64,000 bases of DNA from Curtobacterium sp. MCSS17_008 (GCF_003234185.1 NZ_QKSM01000005.1:1-64000); one strand, 5' to 3'; numbered from the stretch's first letter, positions 31,685 to 41,151 are shown. A program made the numbers and translations. The notes: generated by a model from the letters alone, not told the origin.

Positions 31685-32263
31685 TCACGCGCGGCGGGGG
31701 TCCCCATCGGGCCGCGGGTACGGGGTGTCTCCGCTGCTGATCCGCACCGCGTCGGCCCACTCGTGCACCCAGGTCGGCAGTGTCAGGTCGCGCGGGGCCC
31801 CACCAGCCGCCGCCACGAGCTCGTCGGGGGTCACCGGACCGCCCTCGCGCCGCAGGAACCGGGCCTGCACCACGGCTCGGGCCACGACGGCGCCGTCGCG
31901 GACGAACGTCTGCTCGATGTACACCGCACGCTCGTCGACGCCGAGCACCTTCGTCAGCAGGGCGAACCGCTGTCCGAGCGTCAGCGAGCGCTTGTACGTG
32001 ATCGTCTGCGCCGCGACGACGGCGTACCAGCCCCGGCGCGAGGCCTCCTGCCAGAACCCGGACCGGGCGAGCAGGTCGTACCGGCCGAGGTCGAGCATCG
32101 ACAGGTACTTGCCGTTGTTCACGTGCCGCAGCGGGTCGAGGTCGGTCGGCGCGACGCGGAACGGCGTGCGGGCCTCGTCCCACAGCGACGGCCGACGCCC
32201 GGGCCGCGCGGCGGCCAGTCGGACACGCAGGGTGAGCAGGAGCAGCCGCAGGTACAGGTTCAC
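31685..32263 (-). CDS. Acyl-CoA thioesterase-like hotdog protein (FadM type)
   Basis: 192 residues from the GTG at 32263 (TGTGAT 6 nt upstream suggests a leaderless start). Hydrophobic N-terminus, then the hotdog domain: DLDPLRHVNNGKYLSMLDLG with the Asp and the H-V-N-N-G-K-Y helix, TITYKRSLTLGQRF, and YIEQTFVRDGAVVARAVVQA. The family hydrolyses acyl-CoAs; the actual chain is unknown. Divergent from an AKR gene across a structured 240-bp gap. Confidence 0.85.
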   Translation of the reverse strand: MNLYLRLLLLTLRVRLAAARPGRRPSLWDEARTPFRVAPTDLDPLRHVNNGKYLSMLDLGRYDLLARSGFWQEASRRGWYAVVAAQTITYKRSLTLGQRFALLTKVLGVDERAVYIEQTFVRDGAVVARAVVQARFLRREGGPVTPDELVAAAGGAPRDLTLPTWVHEWADAVRISSGDTPYPRPDGDPRRA

Positions 32264-32289
32264 GAGCCGATCACACCAGCGACCGGGCC

Positions 32290-32365
32290 GTGCAGTCGAC
32301 TGTGTTGGAGGAACCGCACGGCTCGCCCGGTGCGGAGTGCAACAGCGTGCAGTCGACCCTCCAAC
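32290..32365. other. Structured intergenic element, nested stems and direct repeat
   Basis: GTGCAGTCGAC occurs at 32290-32300 and again at 32347-32357. Between them GTTGGAGG (32304-32311) pairs with CCTCCAAC (32358-32365), enclosing an inner hairpin CCGCAC/GTGCGG. Could be a small RNA or 5' leader structure for either divergent gene; no coding potential is seen. Confidence 0.4.
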
Positions 32366-32507
32366 CGGGTCAGCCCGGCGCCGGTCAGCCCGGGACGGCG
32401 CCGCCGGCTCAGCTCGTGCCCGGGTGGGCGGACTCCCCGAGCCCCTCGGTGAGCGTGGCCGTGGTGGTACCTCCCTGGCGAGCGTGCTCCGGGAGTAGAC
32501 CTGCACC

Positions 32508-33494
<987 letters not shown>

Positions 33495-33512
33495 CGCGAC
33501 CAGGAGGCGTCC

Positions 33513-33547
33513 TGGAGGCTCGTGGCGACCCCGCCACGGGCCTCCCG
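33513..33547 (+). terminator. Degenerate GACGGGAGGC-family hairpin after the AKR gene
   Basis: GGAGGCTCGTGGC and GCCACGGGCCTCC pair around a short loop with one mismatch; the right flank ends CCTCCCGTCCG like the rest of the family, while the left flank has diverged. Confidence 0.6.
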
Positions 33548-33689
33548 TCCGTTCCGCGGCCACGCACCCGCGGGAACGCACGTTCCGCCAGGACCTCGCG
33601 TGACCCGCGCGACCCGTGCTCGTCACGGGGCGGAAACAGGGGCTGCATAGCGTCGTCGTGACACGGAACCGGCGACGCAAGGGGCAGGC

Positions 33690-35114
33690 ATGAGCACGAC
33701 GGGGACACGACGGACCACCGAGGGACGACCCGACGGGGTCGATGCCGTCCCGCCGCTCGCCAGGCTGTTGCCGCTCGGTCTGCAGCACGTCCTGGCCATG
33801 TACGCGGGTGCCGTCGCCGTGCCGCTCATCGTCGGCGGCGCGCTCGGGTTCAACCGGGCCGACCTGGCGTTCCTCATCAGTGCCGACCTGTTCGTCGCCG
33901 GCCTGGCCACGATCGTGCAGTCCGTCGGCTTCTGGCGGTTCGGGGTCCGGCTGCCGCTCGTGCAGGGCGTCACCTTCGCCGCCGTCGGCCCGATGATCGC
34001 GATCGGATCGGCACACGGCATCACCGCGGTCTACGGCGCGACCATCGCCTGCGGGGTCTTCATGGTCCTCGTCGCACCGTGGTTCTCGCAGCTCGTCCGG
34101 CTCTTCCCGCCGATCGTCACCGGCACCGTGATCCTCATCATCGGCGTCTCGCTCACGAGCGTCGCGGCCGGGTGGATCACCGACGGCGGGGAGGACGGCG
34201 CGGCGGACCCGGTCGACGTTGCCTTCGCGGCCGGCGTGCTCCTGGCGATCGTGCTGGTCGAACGCTTCGCACCGCGCGGTCTGGCGCGGGTGTCGGTGCT
34301 CCTCGGGCTCGTGCTCGGCACCGTGGCGGCGCTGTTCGTCCCCGGCATGGTCGACGGGTCGGGCATCGGCGACGCCGCCTGGTTCGCGGTCGTCACGCCG
34401 TTCCACTTCGGGCTGCCGACGTTCGACCTCGCGTCGATCGTGTCGATGCTCGTCGTCGGGCTCGTCATCATGACCGAGACCACGGGCGACATGGTGGCCG
34501 TGGGCGAGGTCGTGGGCCGACCGGTGTCGAAGCGGACGCTCGCGGACGGTCTGCGGGCCGACGGGCTCGGCACCGTCGTCGGCGGGGTGTTCAACACGTT
34601 CCCGTACACGGCGTTCGCGCAGAACGTCGGTCTCGTGGCACTCACCGGCGTGCGCTCCCGGTACGTGGCGACCGCCGCGGGGGCGATCCTCGTCGTGCTC
34701 GGCCTGGTGCCCAAGGTCGCCGCGGTCGTCGAGGCGGTGCCGCACGCGGTGCTCGGCGGCGCCGGGGTCGCCCTGTTCGGCATGGTCGCGGCGAGCGGCG
34801 TCCGGACGCTGTCGACGGTGCGGTTCGACAACCGGAACGTGCTCGTCGTGGCCATCCCGCTCGCGATCGCCCTGCTGCCCACCGTGGCGCCGGAGATCTA
34901 CGGGGCGTTCCCGACGTGGTTCACGCTGGTGTTCGACTCGGGGATCTCGTCCGGGGCGGTCGCGGCGATCCTGCTCAACCTGCTGCTCGGGTCGCGCGGG
35001 GTGCGGGAGCGGTACGGCGACGACCCCGTGGTCGGCTCGTACGACGCCGTGCGGTCGACGGCGCCGGTCGCGACCGTGCCGGACGGAGCGGACGCCGGTC
35101 AGCTGCCGCGGTAG
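33690..35114 (+). CDS. NCS2-family nucleobase (uracil/xanthine/urate) permease
   Basis: 474 residues, about twelve to fourteen hydrophobic segments. Family blocks: LGLQHVLAMYAGAVAVPLIV (QHVLAMY), TGDMVAVGEVVGRPV with the conserved TGD, and QNVGLVALTGVRSRYVATAA (the Q-N-x-G-x-x-x-x-T-G-V-x-S-R substrate motif). The neighbour, a urate-degradation fusion gene, points to urate or xanthine as substrate. Promoter with TAGCGT about 33 nt upstream and AGGGGCAGG ahead of the ATG. Its last 16 bp overlap the convergent gene. Confidence 0.92.
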   Translation: MSTTGTRRTTEGRPDGVDAVPPLARLLPLGLQHVLAMYAGAVAVPLIVGGALGFNRADLAFLISADLFVAGLATIVQSVGFWRFGVRLPLVQGVTFAAVGPMIAIGSAHGITAVYGATIACGVFMVLVAPWFSQLVRLFPPIVTGTVILIIGVSLTSVAAGWITDGGEDGAADPVDVAFAAGVLLAIVLVERFAPRGLARVSVLLGLVLGTVAALFVPGMVDGSGIGDAAWFAVVTPFHFGLPTFDLASIVSMLVVGLVIMTETTGDMVAVGEVVGRPVSKRTLADGLRADGLGTVVGGVFNTFPYTAFAQNVGLVALTGVRSRYVATAAGAILVVLGLVPKVAAVVEAVPHAVLGGAGVALFGMVAASGVRTLSTVRFDNRNVLVVAIPLAIALLPTVAPEIYGAFPTWFTLVFDSGISSGAVAAILLNLLLGSRGVRERYGDDPVVGSYDAVRSTAPVATVPDGADAGQLPR

Positions 35115-35896
35115 GTGCTGTAGGCGAAGGGGCTGAGCAGCAGCGGTACGTGCAGGTGCTCGGTCCCGGCCACCGTGAACGCCACGACGACGTACGGGTG
35201 GAAGGTCGGCGTGCCCGCAGCGCGGTGGTGGGCCCCGGTGTCGAACCGGAGCTCGAGATCACCCCGCGGCAGCACGTCCGGACCGAGGCCGGCGCGACCG
35301 TCCGCGTCGGTCTCCCCCGTCGCCAGGACCTCGCCGGCGGGTGTCCGCAGGGTCAGTGCGACGCCGGACGCCGGGGTCCCGGTGCGGGCGTCGAGCACGT
35401 GCGTGGTGAGGTGCGGGACGCCGAAGGTCGCCCGGATGCGGTGCACGGCGATGTCGGCGAGCGCGGCGGTGGCCTCGGCGACCTCCGTGTCCGGGTCGCC
35501 GGCCAGTCGCCGCTCGAGCTCGGCCAGCAGCTCGTCGGGGGTCCGCCCGGCCGCACGCACGAGGAACACCCGGCCGAACCGTTCCTCGTACGCGGCGTTC
35601 CCGCGCGCGACGGCCGCTGCGACCTCGTCTCGTGCGGCGGCCATCGCCCCCTGCTCGCGGGCCGAGCTCGGCTCGGTCGTGCGCTCGCCGATGCGGGGGT
35701 GCTCGGCGAGGGCGGCGTCGAGGTCCTCGGCGGTCCACCCGGCCGCGGCCTCGGTCGCCGCCGCGATCAGCGCCGCGACCGTGCGGTGGGGTCGGGCGGC
35801 CACGAGGGCGTCGGCCCACGCCGGCACGGCAGCCCAGTGCAGGGCGGTCCGGCGGGCGTCGGCGGCGGGCGCGGTGTCGAAGTCGCGGAGGTCCAC
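35099..35896 (-). CDS. UraD-UraH fusion: OHCU decarboxylase plus 5-hydroxyisourate hydrolase
   Basis: 265 residues. Residues about 1-155 are OHCU decarboxylase (LAEHPRIGE, with the catalytic His, and EYEERFGRVFLVRAAGRTPD-type segment); about 160-265 is the transthyretin-like hydroxyisourate hydrolase (HLTTHVLDARTGTPASGVAL, TFHPYVVVAF, and the C-terminal YSTYRGS signature). The two enzymes act after urate oxidase to give allantoin. In most bacteria they are separate. GTG 35896 is chosen because TAGGGT lies exactly 7 nt upstream. No urate oxidase is in the window. Confidence 0.92.
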   Translation of the reverse strand: MDLRDFDTAPAADARRTALHWAAVPAWADALVAARPHRTVAALIAAATEAAAGWTAEDLDAALAEHPRIGERTTEPSSAREQGAMAAARDEVAAAVARGNAAYEERFGRVFLVRAAGRTPDELLAELERRLAGDPDTEVAEATAALADIAVHRIRATFGVPHLTTHVLDARTGTPASGVALTLRTPAGEVLATGETDADGRAGLGPDVLPRGDLELRFDTGAHHRAAGTPTFHPYVVVAFTVAGTEHLHVPLLLSPFAYSTYRGS

Positions 35897-35928
35897 GCGC
35901 CTCACCCTAGGGACCGCTCGTTACATCG

Positions 35929-36053
35929 GCGTTTCCGCGGCGCGACCCGCTGGCTCCTTCCGCGAAACGCAACGTCGGCGGTTCCTCGCAGCGGTACATC
36001 GCTGCGAGGAACCGCCATGGTTGCGTCCTGCGGACCGGACCGGACCGGACCGG
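35929..36053. repeat. Large cruciform-like element followed by GGACC tandem repeat
   Basis: Stem 1: GCGTTTCCGCGG (35929-35940) with CCGCGAAACGC (35960-35970). Stem 2: GGCGGTTCCTCGCAGCG (35977-35993) and its perfect 17-bp complement (36000-36016) around a 6-nt loop, extended by GCAAC/GTTGC beyond a 3-nt internal bulge. Then about four units of GGACC (36031-36053). Between the UraD-UraH start and the FBP stop; no gene. Confidence 0.75.
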
Positions 36054-36083
36054 TCAGGGCAGGGCAGGGCGGGACGGGCAGGC

Positions 36084-36566
36084 TCAGAGCCCGGCGGCGA
36101 AGGACACCACGCGCAGCTGCAGGTCCTCGATCCGCCGCACCCGCGCCGCCTCGACGTCGTAGCCCTCGTACGCCGGCGGCACCGGTCGCCGGACGTTCCG
36201 CGAGCACTGGAAGTCCTGGCACACGAGCGTGCCGACGGTGTTGCCGTTCCGACCGGCCTTCCCCGAGCGCTTGGCGGCGGAGAACACGACGTCGTTCGGC
36301 AGCGTGACGTCCTGGCACCACGAGCACTGCGCCCGTGCGCGGGGTGCGGCCTCGGCCTGCCGGAAGAGGATGCCGACGAGGTCGCCCTCGAGCGTGGGCA
36401 CGACGACGTACGCCCGCCGGGCGGTCCTCGGGTCGCGCCACCCGAGGAAGTCCCGCGACTCCCAGTCGAGGGTCTCGAGGTCGGTGGGCAGGGTGAGGTC
36501 CGAGACCTCCTTGCGGGAGGCGTTGACGAACGAGGATCGGATGGTGTTCTCGCTGATGGGCAGCAT
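36084..36566 (-). CDS. FBP-type protein with treble-clef zinc finger (EF-G-binding FusB-like)
   Basis: 160 residues. N-terminal helical part (MLPISENTIRSSFVNASRKE), then a beta domain and a zinc site made of CSWC (Cys81, Cys84) and CQDFQC (Cys116, Cys121). That is the FBP C-terminal fold shared with FusB, which binds elongation factor G and rescues it from fusidic acid. In actinobacteria the housekeeping role is unclear. Confidence 0.8.
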   Translation of the reverse strand: MLPISENTIRSSFVNASRKEVSDLTLPTDLETLDWESRDFLGWRDPRTARRAYVVVPTLEGDLVGILFRQAEAAPRARAQCSWCQDVTLPNDVVFSAAKRSGKAGRNGNTVGTLVCQDFQCSRNVRRPVPPAYEGYDVEAARVRRIEDLQLRVVSFAAGL

Positions 36567-36746
36567 GGTGTGGTCGCTCTCGACAGGGCCCGGGCGCGGG
36601 GACGCGCCGCACGGGCGGAGGTGTGGTCAGGGTTCGACGAACGCGGCCGTGCCGGACGGCACAGCCGGGGGCGTCACGCCCTGATGCCGGCGCTCAGCGC
36701 GCCGACCACCTCCTGCTGACTCACGGCTCCAGCCTACGACGAGGTG

Positions 36747-37421
36747 TCAAGCCGGGCGTGTCGGATCCTGTTCCGCCGGGGTCCGCAGCAGTACGACCGA
36801 GCCGTCGAGGGTCGGTCGGCGGCGCAGCGCCCCGTGCCGGGCGTCCCACTCGCCGGACTCGAGCGCCGCACGGAGCGCGGCGACGGACCGCCGTGCGGTG
36901 AGGTCGTCGACGCCGCTCCACGCGGGGTCCGCCGATCGGGCACCCGGGTCCAGCAGCCGTTCGGGTCGGGCGTAGTACGCCTCGGAGAACCCGTCGACGC
37001 AGGTGAACGGCACGGGCAGGCGGGTGGGCCCGTCTGCCGTGCCCAGCGCGGCGGCGATCTCGTCGAGGGTGGGCAGGGCGGACGCCTCGGTCTCGACGAC
37101 CTCGGCCGCGTACTCGGCGAGCCAGCCGTTCCGCAGGCCTTCCGGGTCCCGTGCCAGCACGACCACTGGTCCGGTGGTGCGTGCACGGAGCCCGGCGAGG
37201 TCGTCCGCGCGGGTCGGGAAGGTCACGAGCACCGCGTCGGCCGTCCCGCCGGTCGACGGTGTCGTGGTCGAGCGGTCTGCCGGCACGTAGGACACCGGAC
37301 CGGAGCGCAGTTCGAGCACCGTGCGAGCGCTGCCGAGGACCTTCGCGACAGCCCGCACGAACACGGGCTCCGGCCGGCGGTACCGACGCAGGGCCTCGTC
37401 GGGGTTCTCGGTCCTCGTCAC
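36747..37421 (-). CDS. Degenerate SAM-methyltransferase-like protein
   Basis: 224 residues. Layout resembles class I methyltransferases (RYRRPEPVFVRAVAKVLGSA, then VLELRSGPVSYVPADRSTTT where motif I normally reads LDxGxGxG; later PVPFTCVDGFSEAYYARPER), but the glycine-rich motif I is lost. It may no longer bind S-adenosylmethionine. TAGGGT lies 6 nt before the GTG at 37421 (leaderless). The 180 bp between it and the FBP gene shows no convincing gene. Confidence 0.6.
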   Translation of the reverse strand: MTRTENPDEALRRYRRPEPVFVRAVAKVLGSARTVLELRSGPVSYVPADRSTTTPSTGGTADAVLVTFPTRADDLAGLRARTTGPVVVLARDPEGLRNGWLAEYAAEVVETEASALPTLDEIAAALGTADGPTRLPVPFTCVDGFSEAYYARPERLLDPGARSADPAWSGVDDLTARRSVAALRAALESGEWDARHGALRRRPTLDGSVVLLRTPAEQDPTRPA

Positions 37422-37552
37422 GGGCCCACCCTACGGAGCCGCCCTGCCAGCGTCGTCGCATGTTCTCCGGGGGTGCACCCCTCGGCCCGACGCATCAGGG
37501 GGACCGAGCGTCTCCTGACGACGCCAGCGGGCGCCCGCGGACGCCCGGCCGC

Positions 37553-38458
37553 TCAGTCGTCCTGCTCGGCCTCGCCGGCGCGCACGGCGGCCAGCCGCTC
37601 GGAGCGCTCCGTCGCGGCCCAGGTCCCGAGCAGCGCGAGCGACCGCTCGGACTCGCTGCCCGGTTCGGCCGAGTACGTGAACATCGTCAGGCCCGGGTCG
37701 GCGACGAGTTCGAGCGCCTCGAAGTCGAGCTGCAGCTCGCCCACGATCGGGTGCGCGATCCGCTTGCCGCCGCGGCGGTGCATCCGCACGTCGTGCGCGG
37801 CCCACCAGGCGCGGAACTCCTCGCTCCGCGTCGAGAGCTCGCCCACCAGGGTCACCAGACCCGGCTCGCAGGGGTTCGCCACGGCGGCTGCACGCAGGAC
37901 GGCGACCGCCTCACGCGCGGTGTTCGCCCAGTCCGGGAAGAACTCGCGGGCGGCCGGGTCGAGGAACGTGAAGCGTGCGGTGTTCACCGGACGGCCGGGG
38001 CCCGCGAACATCGGCGCGTACAGCGCACGGCCGAGCTCGTTCGTCGCGACCACGTCACCGCGCTCGTTCCGCACCCACGCGGGAGCGCCGGTGATGGCGT
38101 CGAGCAGCCGCTGGACGCCCGGTCGCACGCGCGTCGGGACGTTCCGGTGCATCACCTTGACGCCGGCGTTCGCCAGACGTGCGAGGTCGAACAGGTGGAC
38201 GCGCTCGTCCTCGTCGAGCTGCAGCGCGCCCGCGAGGCCCTCGAGCACGCTGTCCGAGACGCCCTTGAGCGAGCCCCGCTCGAGCCGCGTGTAGTAGTCG
38301 ACGCTCACGCCGGCGAGCATGGCGACCTCGTGCCGACGGAGCCCGGGCACCCGCCGGACGCCGCCGCCGAACGACGGCATGCCGACCTCGTCCGGGGTGA
38401 GCCGTGCCCGCCGCGAGGACAGGAAGTCACGGATCTCGTTGCGCACGTCGATACCCAT
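37553..38458 (-). CDS. XRE-family regulator with MmyB-like ligand-binding domain
   Basis: 301 residues. Helix-turn-helix at about residues 30-85 (VPGLRRHEVAMLAGVSVDYY, then TRLERGSLKGVSDSVLEGLA), followed by the MLTR ligand-binding domain (VMHRNVPTRVRPGVQRLLDA, GRALYAPMFAGPGRPVNTAR, FRAWWAAHDVRMHRRGGKRI). Members bind fatty-acid-like ligands. Often divergent from a dehydrogenase; here the upstream 260 bp holds four GAGACGCC motifs but no divergent gene. Confidence 0.9.
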   Translation of the reverse strand: MGIDVRNEIRDFLSSRRARLTPDEVGMPSFGGGVRRVPGLRRHEVAMLAGVSVDYYTRLERGSLKGVSDSVLEGLAGALQLDEDERVHLFDLARLANAGVKVMHRNVPTRVRPGVQRLLDAITGAPAWVRNERGDVVATNELGRALYAPMFAGPGRPVNTARFTFLDPAAREFFPDWANTAREAVAVLRAAAVANPCEPGLVTLVGELSTRSEEFRAWWAAHDVRMHRRGGKRIAHPIVGELQLDFEALELVADPGLTMFTYSAEPGSESERSLALLGTWAATERSERLAAVRAGEAEQDD

Positions 38459-38527
38459 GGGACGAGCGTACGTGGCGGCACCGGCACGCGACAGGCACCG
38501 GCGGTACCCGCCACCCAGGCGGCCGAC

Positions 38528-38612
38528 GAGACGCCGGCAGGGCGCCGGGACGCCGCGGAACGACCGAGACGCCGCCGGAACCGGCGGCGTCTCGTGGACA
38601 GCAGGGCGTCTC
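38528..38612. promoter_or_regulatory. Four GAGACGCC motifs, two forming a 28-bp palindrome
   Basis: Direct copies at 38528-38535 and 38566-38573, inverted copies at 38586-38593 and 38605-38612. The central pair forms GAGACGCCGCCGG-AA-CCGGCGGCGTCTC. It lies upstream of the XRE gene (start 38458), outside coding sequence, so a cluster of operator sites is plausible. Confidence 0.5.
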
Positions 38613-38662
38613 GCCCGGCGGGCCCCGTCGGGAACCGCCGGGAACCGGCGCGATCGGGTGAC

Positions 38663-38705
38663 GGACGGGAGGCGCGGGTGCGGACCGGCACCGCGCCTCC
38701 CGTCC
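38663..38705 (-). terminator. GACGGGAGGC-family palindrome after the CNNM/CorC gene
   Basis: GGACGGGAGGCGCGG, 13-nt loop, CCGCGCCTCCCGTCC; 14 bp past the stop codon. Confidence 0.75.
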
Positions 38706-38718
38706 GGCGGGGACGCGG

Positions 38719-40029
38719 CTAGGCGACGGGCGGGGCGGCGTGCGCCGGCTCGGCCGTCGTCGCCGGCTGCTCGGTGATCCGCACCCGCGCGACGCGGTGG
38801 CCGTCCATCTCGGTCACCTCGAGCCGGTGCTCCCCCACGTCGACGACGTCACCGACCTCCGGGACCCGGTCGAGGTGGACCTGCACGAGCCCGCCGACGG
38901 TCTCGTAGTCCCCGTCGGGCAGGTGCGGACCGCCGTCGACCGCCAGGTCCTCGAGGACCGTCGCACCGTCGATGCCGCCCGACCGCGCGGCGGTCTCGTC
39001 GTACTCGGCGGTGTCCCACTCGTCCCTGATGCGTCCGACCAGGTCCTCGAGCAGCGCCTCGAGCGTGACCATGCCCGCGCTGCCGCCGTACTCGTCGACG
39101 ACGAGCGCGATCTGGTGGCCGTCGGTGCGCATGTCCGCGATGGCGCTCGACAGCGACTTCGTCTCCGGCATCGCGAGCACCGGGCGCACGAGCGTCGACA
39201 CGGGGGCCGCCGGGTCGGTCGGGCGGAGGAGGTCCCGCAGGTGCACGAACCCGGCGACGTCGTCGCGCGACCCCTCGGTGACCAGGTAGCGGGAGTGGCC
39301 CTCCTCGATGGCGTGGTCGGTCGCGTCGGCGATGGACAGCGAGGCGTCGATGGTGGCGACGTCGTACCAGGGCCGCATCGACTCGCGGAGGATCCGGTCC
39401 CCGGCGTCGAGCGCGCTCCGGGCGATCCGGCGGCCCTGCGCGTCGATGGCGTCGTGCTCCTCGACCAGGCCGCGGAGCTCCTCGGTGCTCATCGACTCGC
39501 TGCGGGCGTGCGGGTCCCCACCGAGCAGGCGCACCACGGCGTCCGTGGTCTTCGAGAGCACCCAGATCACCGGGCGCATCAGGGTGGCGAAGCGGTCGAG
39601 CGTCGGTGCCACCGCCATCGAGAAGCCCTCGGCGCGCTGCAGGGCGAGGCGCTTCGGCACGAGCTCGCCGAACACGAGCGACAGGTAGGCGATGACGAGC
39701 GTCATGAGCACGAGCGCGACGGCCTCGGCGGCGCCCCGGTCGAGCCCGAGGCCCGTGAGCAGCGGCGCGACGTCCGGTGCGATCGAGGACGCACCGTAGG
39801 CGGCCGAGAAGAAGCCGGCGACGGTGACGCCGATCTGCACGGCGGACAGGAAGCGGTTCGGGTCGCGGCCGAGCGCGGCGACACGGGCGCCACGCGACCC
39901 GCGACGTTCGAGCTGCTGCAGCTGGGACTCACGGAGCGAGACGAGGGCGATCTCCGCTGCGGCGAAGACACCGCCGACGAGCACGAAGAGGATGACGAGC
40001 CCGAAGGCGATCCAGGTGTCGGCGTCCAT
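38719..40029 (-). CDS. Hemolysin-family CNNM/CorC transporter-like protein
   Basis: 436 residues. Three to four N-terminal helices form the DUF21 domain (VLVGGVFAAAEIALVSLRES start; YLSLVFGELVPKRLALQRAE is its conserved E-L-x-P-K motif), then two CBS domains (about 195-320; MRPWYDVATIDASLSIADAT and VSTLVRPVLAMPETKSLSSA) and a CorC_HlyC C-terminal domain (HLPDGDYETVGGLVQVHLDR). Family members move or regulate magnesium and other divalent cations. Single gene. Confidence 0.92.
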   Translation of the reverse strand: MDADTWIAFGLVILFVLVGGVFAAAEIALVSLRESQLQQLERRGSRGARVAALGRDPNRFLSAVQIGVTVAGFFSAAYGASSIAPDVAPLLTGLGLDRGAAEAVALVLMTLVIAYLSLVFGELVPKRLALQRAEGFSMAVAPTLDRFATLMRPVIWVLSKTTDAVVRLLGGDPHARSESMSTEELRGLVEEHDAIDAQGRRIARSALDAGDRILRESMRPWYDVATIDASLSIADATDHAIEEGHSRYLVTEGSRDDVAGFVHLRDLLRPTDPAAPVSTLVRPVLAMPETKSLSSAIADMRTDGHQIALVVDEYGGSAGMVTLEALLEDLVGRIRDEWDTAEYDETAARSGGIDGATVLEDLAVDGGPHLPDGDYETVGGLVQVHLDRVPEVGDVVDVGEHRLEVTEMDGHRVARVRITEQPATTAEPAHAAPPVA

Positions 40030-40191
40030 CAGCGGGACACCGCCGCGGATCGACGACGGGCGGGCGGTCTGTGGTGATCGTCCATGCTGTGATCCTGCAC
40101 AGGTCAGCTGGGACGTCGCCGCGGCAGTGCTGCGCGAGCGCTGTGGGTCCGGGGTGCGGGGCGCTCGACGACGACCGCTGCCCGGACTCGC

Positions 40192-41109
40192 TCAGATGGT
40201 GAGCGAGCGGCCGATGCGCGCCTCGAGCCAGGCCTCGGGATCGATCGGGGTCACGCCGTCCATGAGGACCTCGAGGTGCAGGTGCGCACCCGTCGAGACC
40301 CCGGACGACCCGACGCTGCCGATGAACTGGCCGGCCTCGACGGTGTCGCCGGCCTGCAGCGGCGAGGACCCCGGGATCATGTGCCCGTAGAGGGTGGAAA
40401 CGCGGCGGCCCTCGATCACGTGGTCGATGATCACGGTCGTGCCGTAGGAGAAGTACGTGCCCGAGACCCGGACGGTGCCGGAGGCGACCGCGCCGATCGG
40501 AGCGCCCATGCCCGGGTTGAAGTCCAACCCCTGGTGGAGCGAGGAGCACGCGGCGCAGGGGGCGGAGCGGTACCCGAAGCCGGAGCTCATGCGCACCGGG
40601 CCGGGGAACGGCGAGCGGACCTCGCCGCCGTAGGACACGGCGCCCTCGGCCGCCTCGCCGTCGGACGCGACGACGACCTGCTGCCCGCCGCCGACCGTGA
40701 AGTCGTCGCGGTCGAGTGCGGCCGCGGTGACCGCCTGGGTCACCGCGTAGTCCTGGGTGCGGACCTGGGGTGCGAGCGTGGAGGTCGCGAGCGAGGTGCC
40801 CGCGCTGGCGTGCGCGGGCATCGCCGACGCGGCGAACATCGCGAGGGCGGCTGCGGCACTGGTGAGCGTGATGCGGCTGGCCCGGTGCGAGCGGCCCGGA
40901 CGAGCGGCACGTGCGGCGGTCGCCGTGGCTGCCGGCAGCGCGGCGCTGCGGCGGCGGACGACACGCGTGATGCGTGCGTCGACGTGCTCGGTGGTGGCAC
41001 GGGCCGGCTTCCGGGCCGCGGCGCGTTCGGCCTCGAGGGCCGCGCGACGGGACAGGTGCACGACCGGGGTCTCCGGCTGCTGCTGGTCGGTGTCGTGTGT
41101 CGTCGTCAT
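40192..41109 (-). CDS. M23-family peptidoglycan endopeptidase
   Basis: 305 residues. Charged cytoplasmic N-terminus, one membrane/signal helix (about 85-105), then a linker and the LytM/M23 domain: SSGFGYRSAPCAACSSLHQG then LDFNPGMG (first zinc His and Asp) and TGAHLHLEVL (the H-x-H). A 6-bp dyad GTCTGT/ACAGAC (41132-41151) lies just upstream. Cuts peptide crosslinks in peptidoglycan. The gene lacks the long leader in which c-di-AMP riboswitches usually sit. Confidence 0.9.
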   Translation of the reverse strand: MTTTHDTDQQQPETPVVHLSRRAALEAERAAARKPARATTEHVDARITRVVRRRSAALPAATATAARAARPGRSHRASRITLTSAAAALAMFAASAMPAHASAGTSLATSTLAPQVRTQDYAVTQAVTAAALDRDDFTVGGGQQVVVASDGEAAEGAVSYGGEVRSPFPGPVRMSSGFGYRSAPCAACSSLHQGLDFNPGMGAPIGAVASGTVRVSGTYFSYGTTVIIDHVIEGRRVSTLYGHMIPGSSPLQAGDTVEAGQFIGSVGSSGVSTGAHLHLEVLMDGVTPIDPEAWLEARIGRSLTI

Positions 41110-41131
41110 GGCCGCAGACCATTCTGCACGA

Positions 41132-41151
41132 GTCTGTCGCTTTGTACAGAC
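41132..41151. promoter_or_regulatory. Dyad upstream of the M23 peptidase gene
   Basis: GTCTGT and ACAGAC around 8 nt, 23 bp ahead of the peptidase start and near the divergent gene. Operator or leader hairpin; not distinguishable by sequence alone. Confidence 0.4.

Noticed and set aside
36627-36724. Two 16-residue overlapping frames on the minus strand between the FBP and methyltransferase-like genes
   Set aside because: Weak spacing of the Shine-Dalgarno sequence, no length or composition support, and they sit in a GC-rich hairpin-forming region; chance is likely.
40030-40191. Gap between CNNM/CorC and M23 genes as possible riboswitch
   Set aside because: No conserved helices or motifs found; it is short and without repeats. 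The M23 gene's real upstream region is on the other side.
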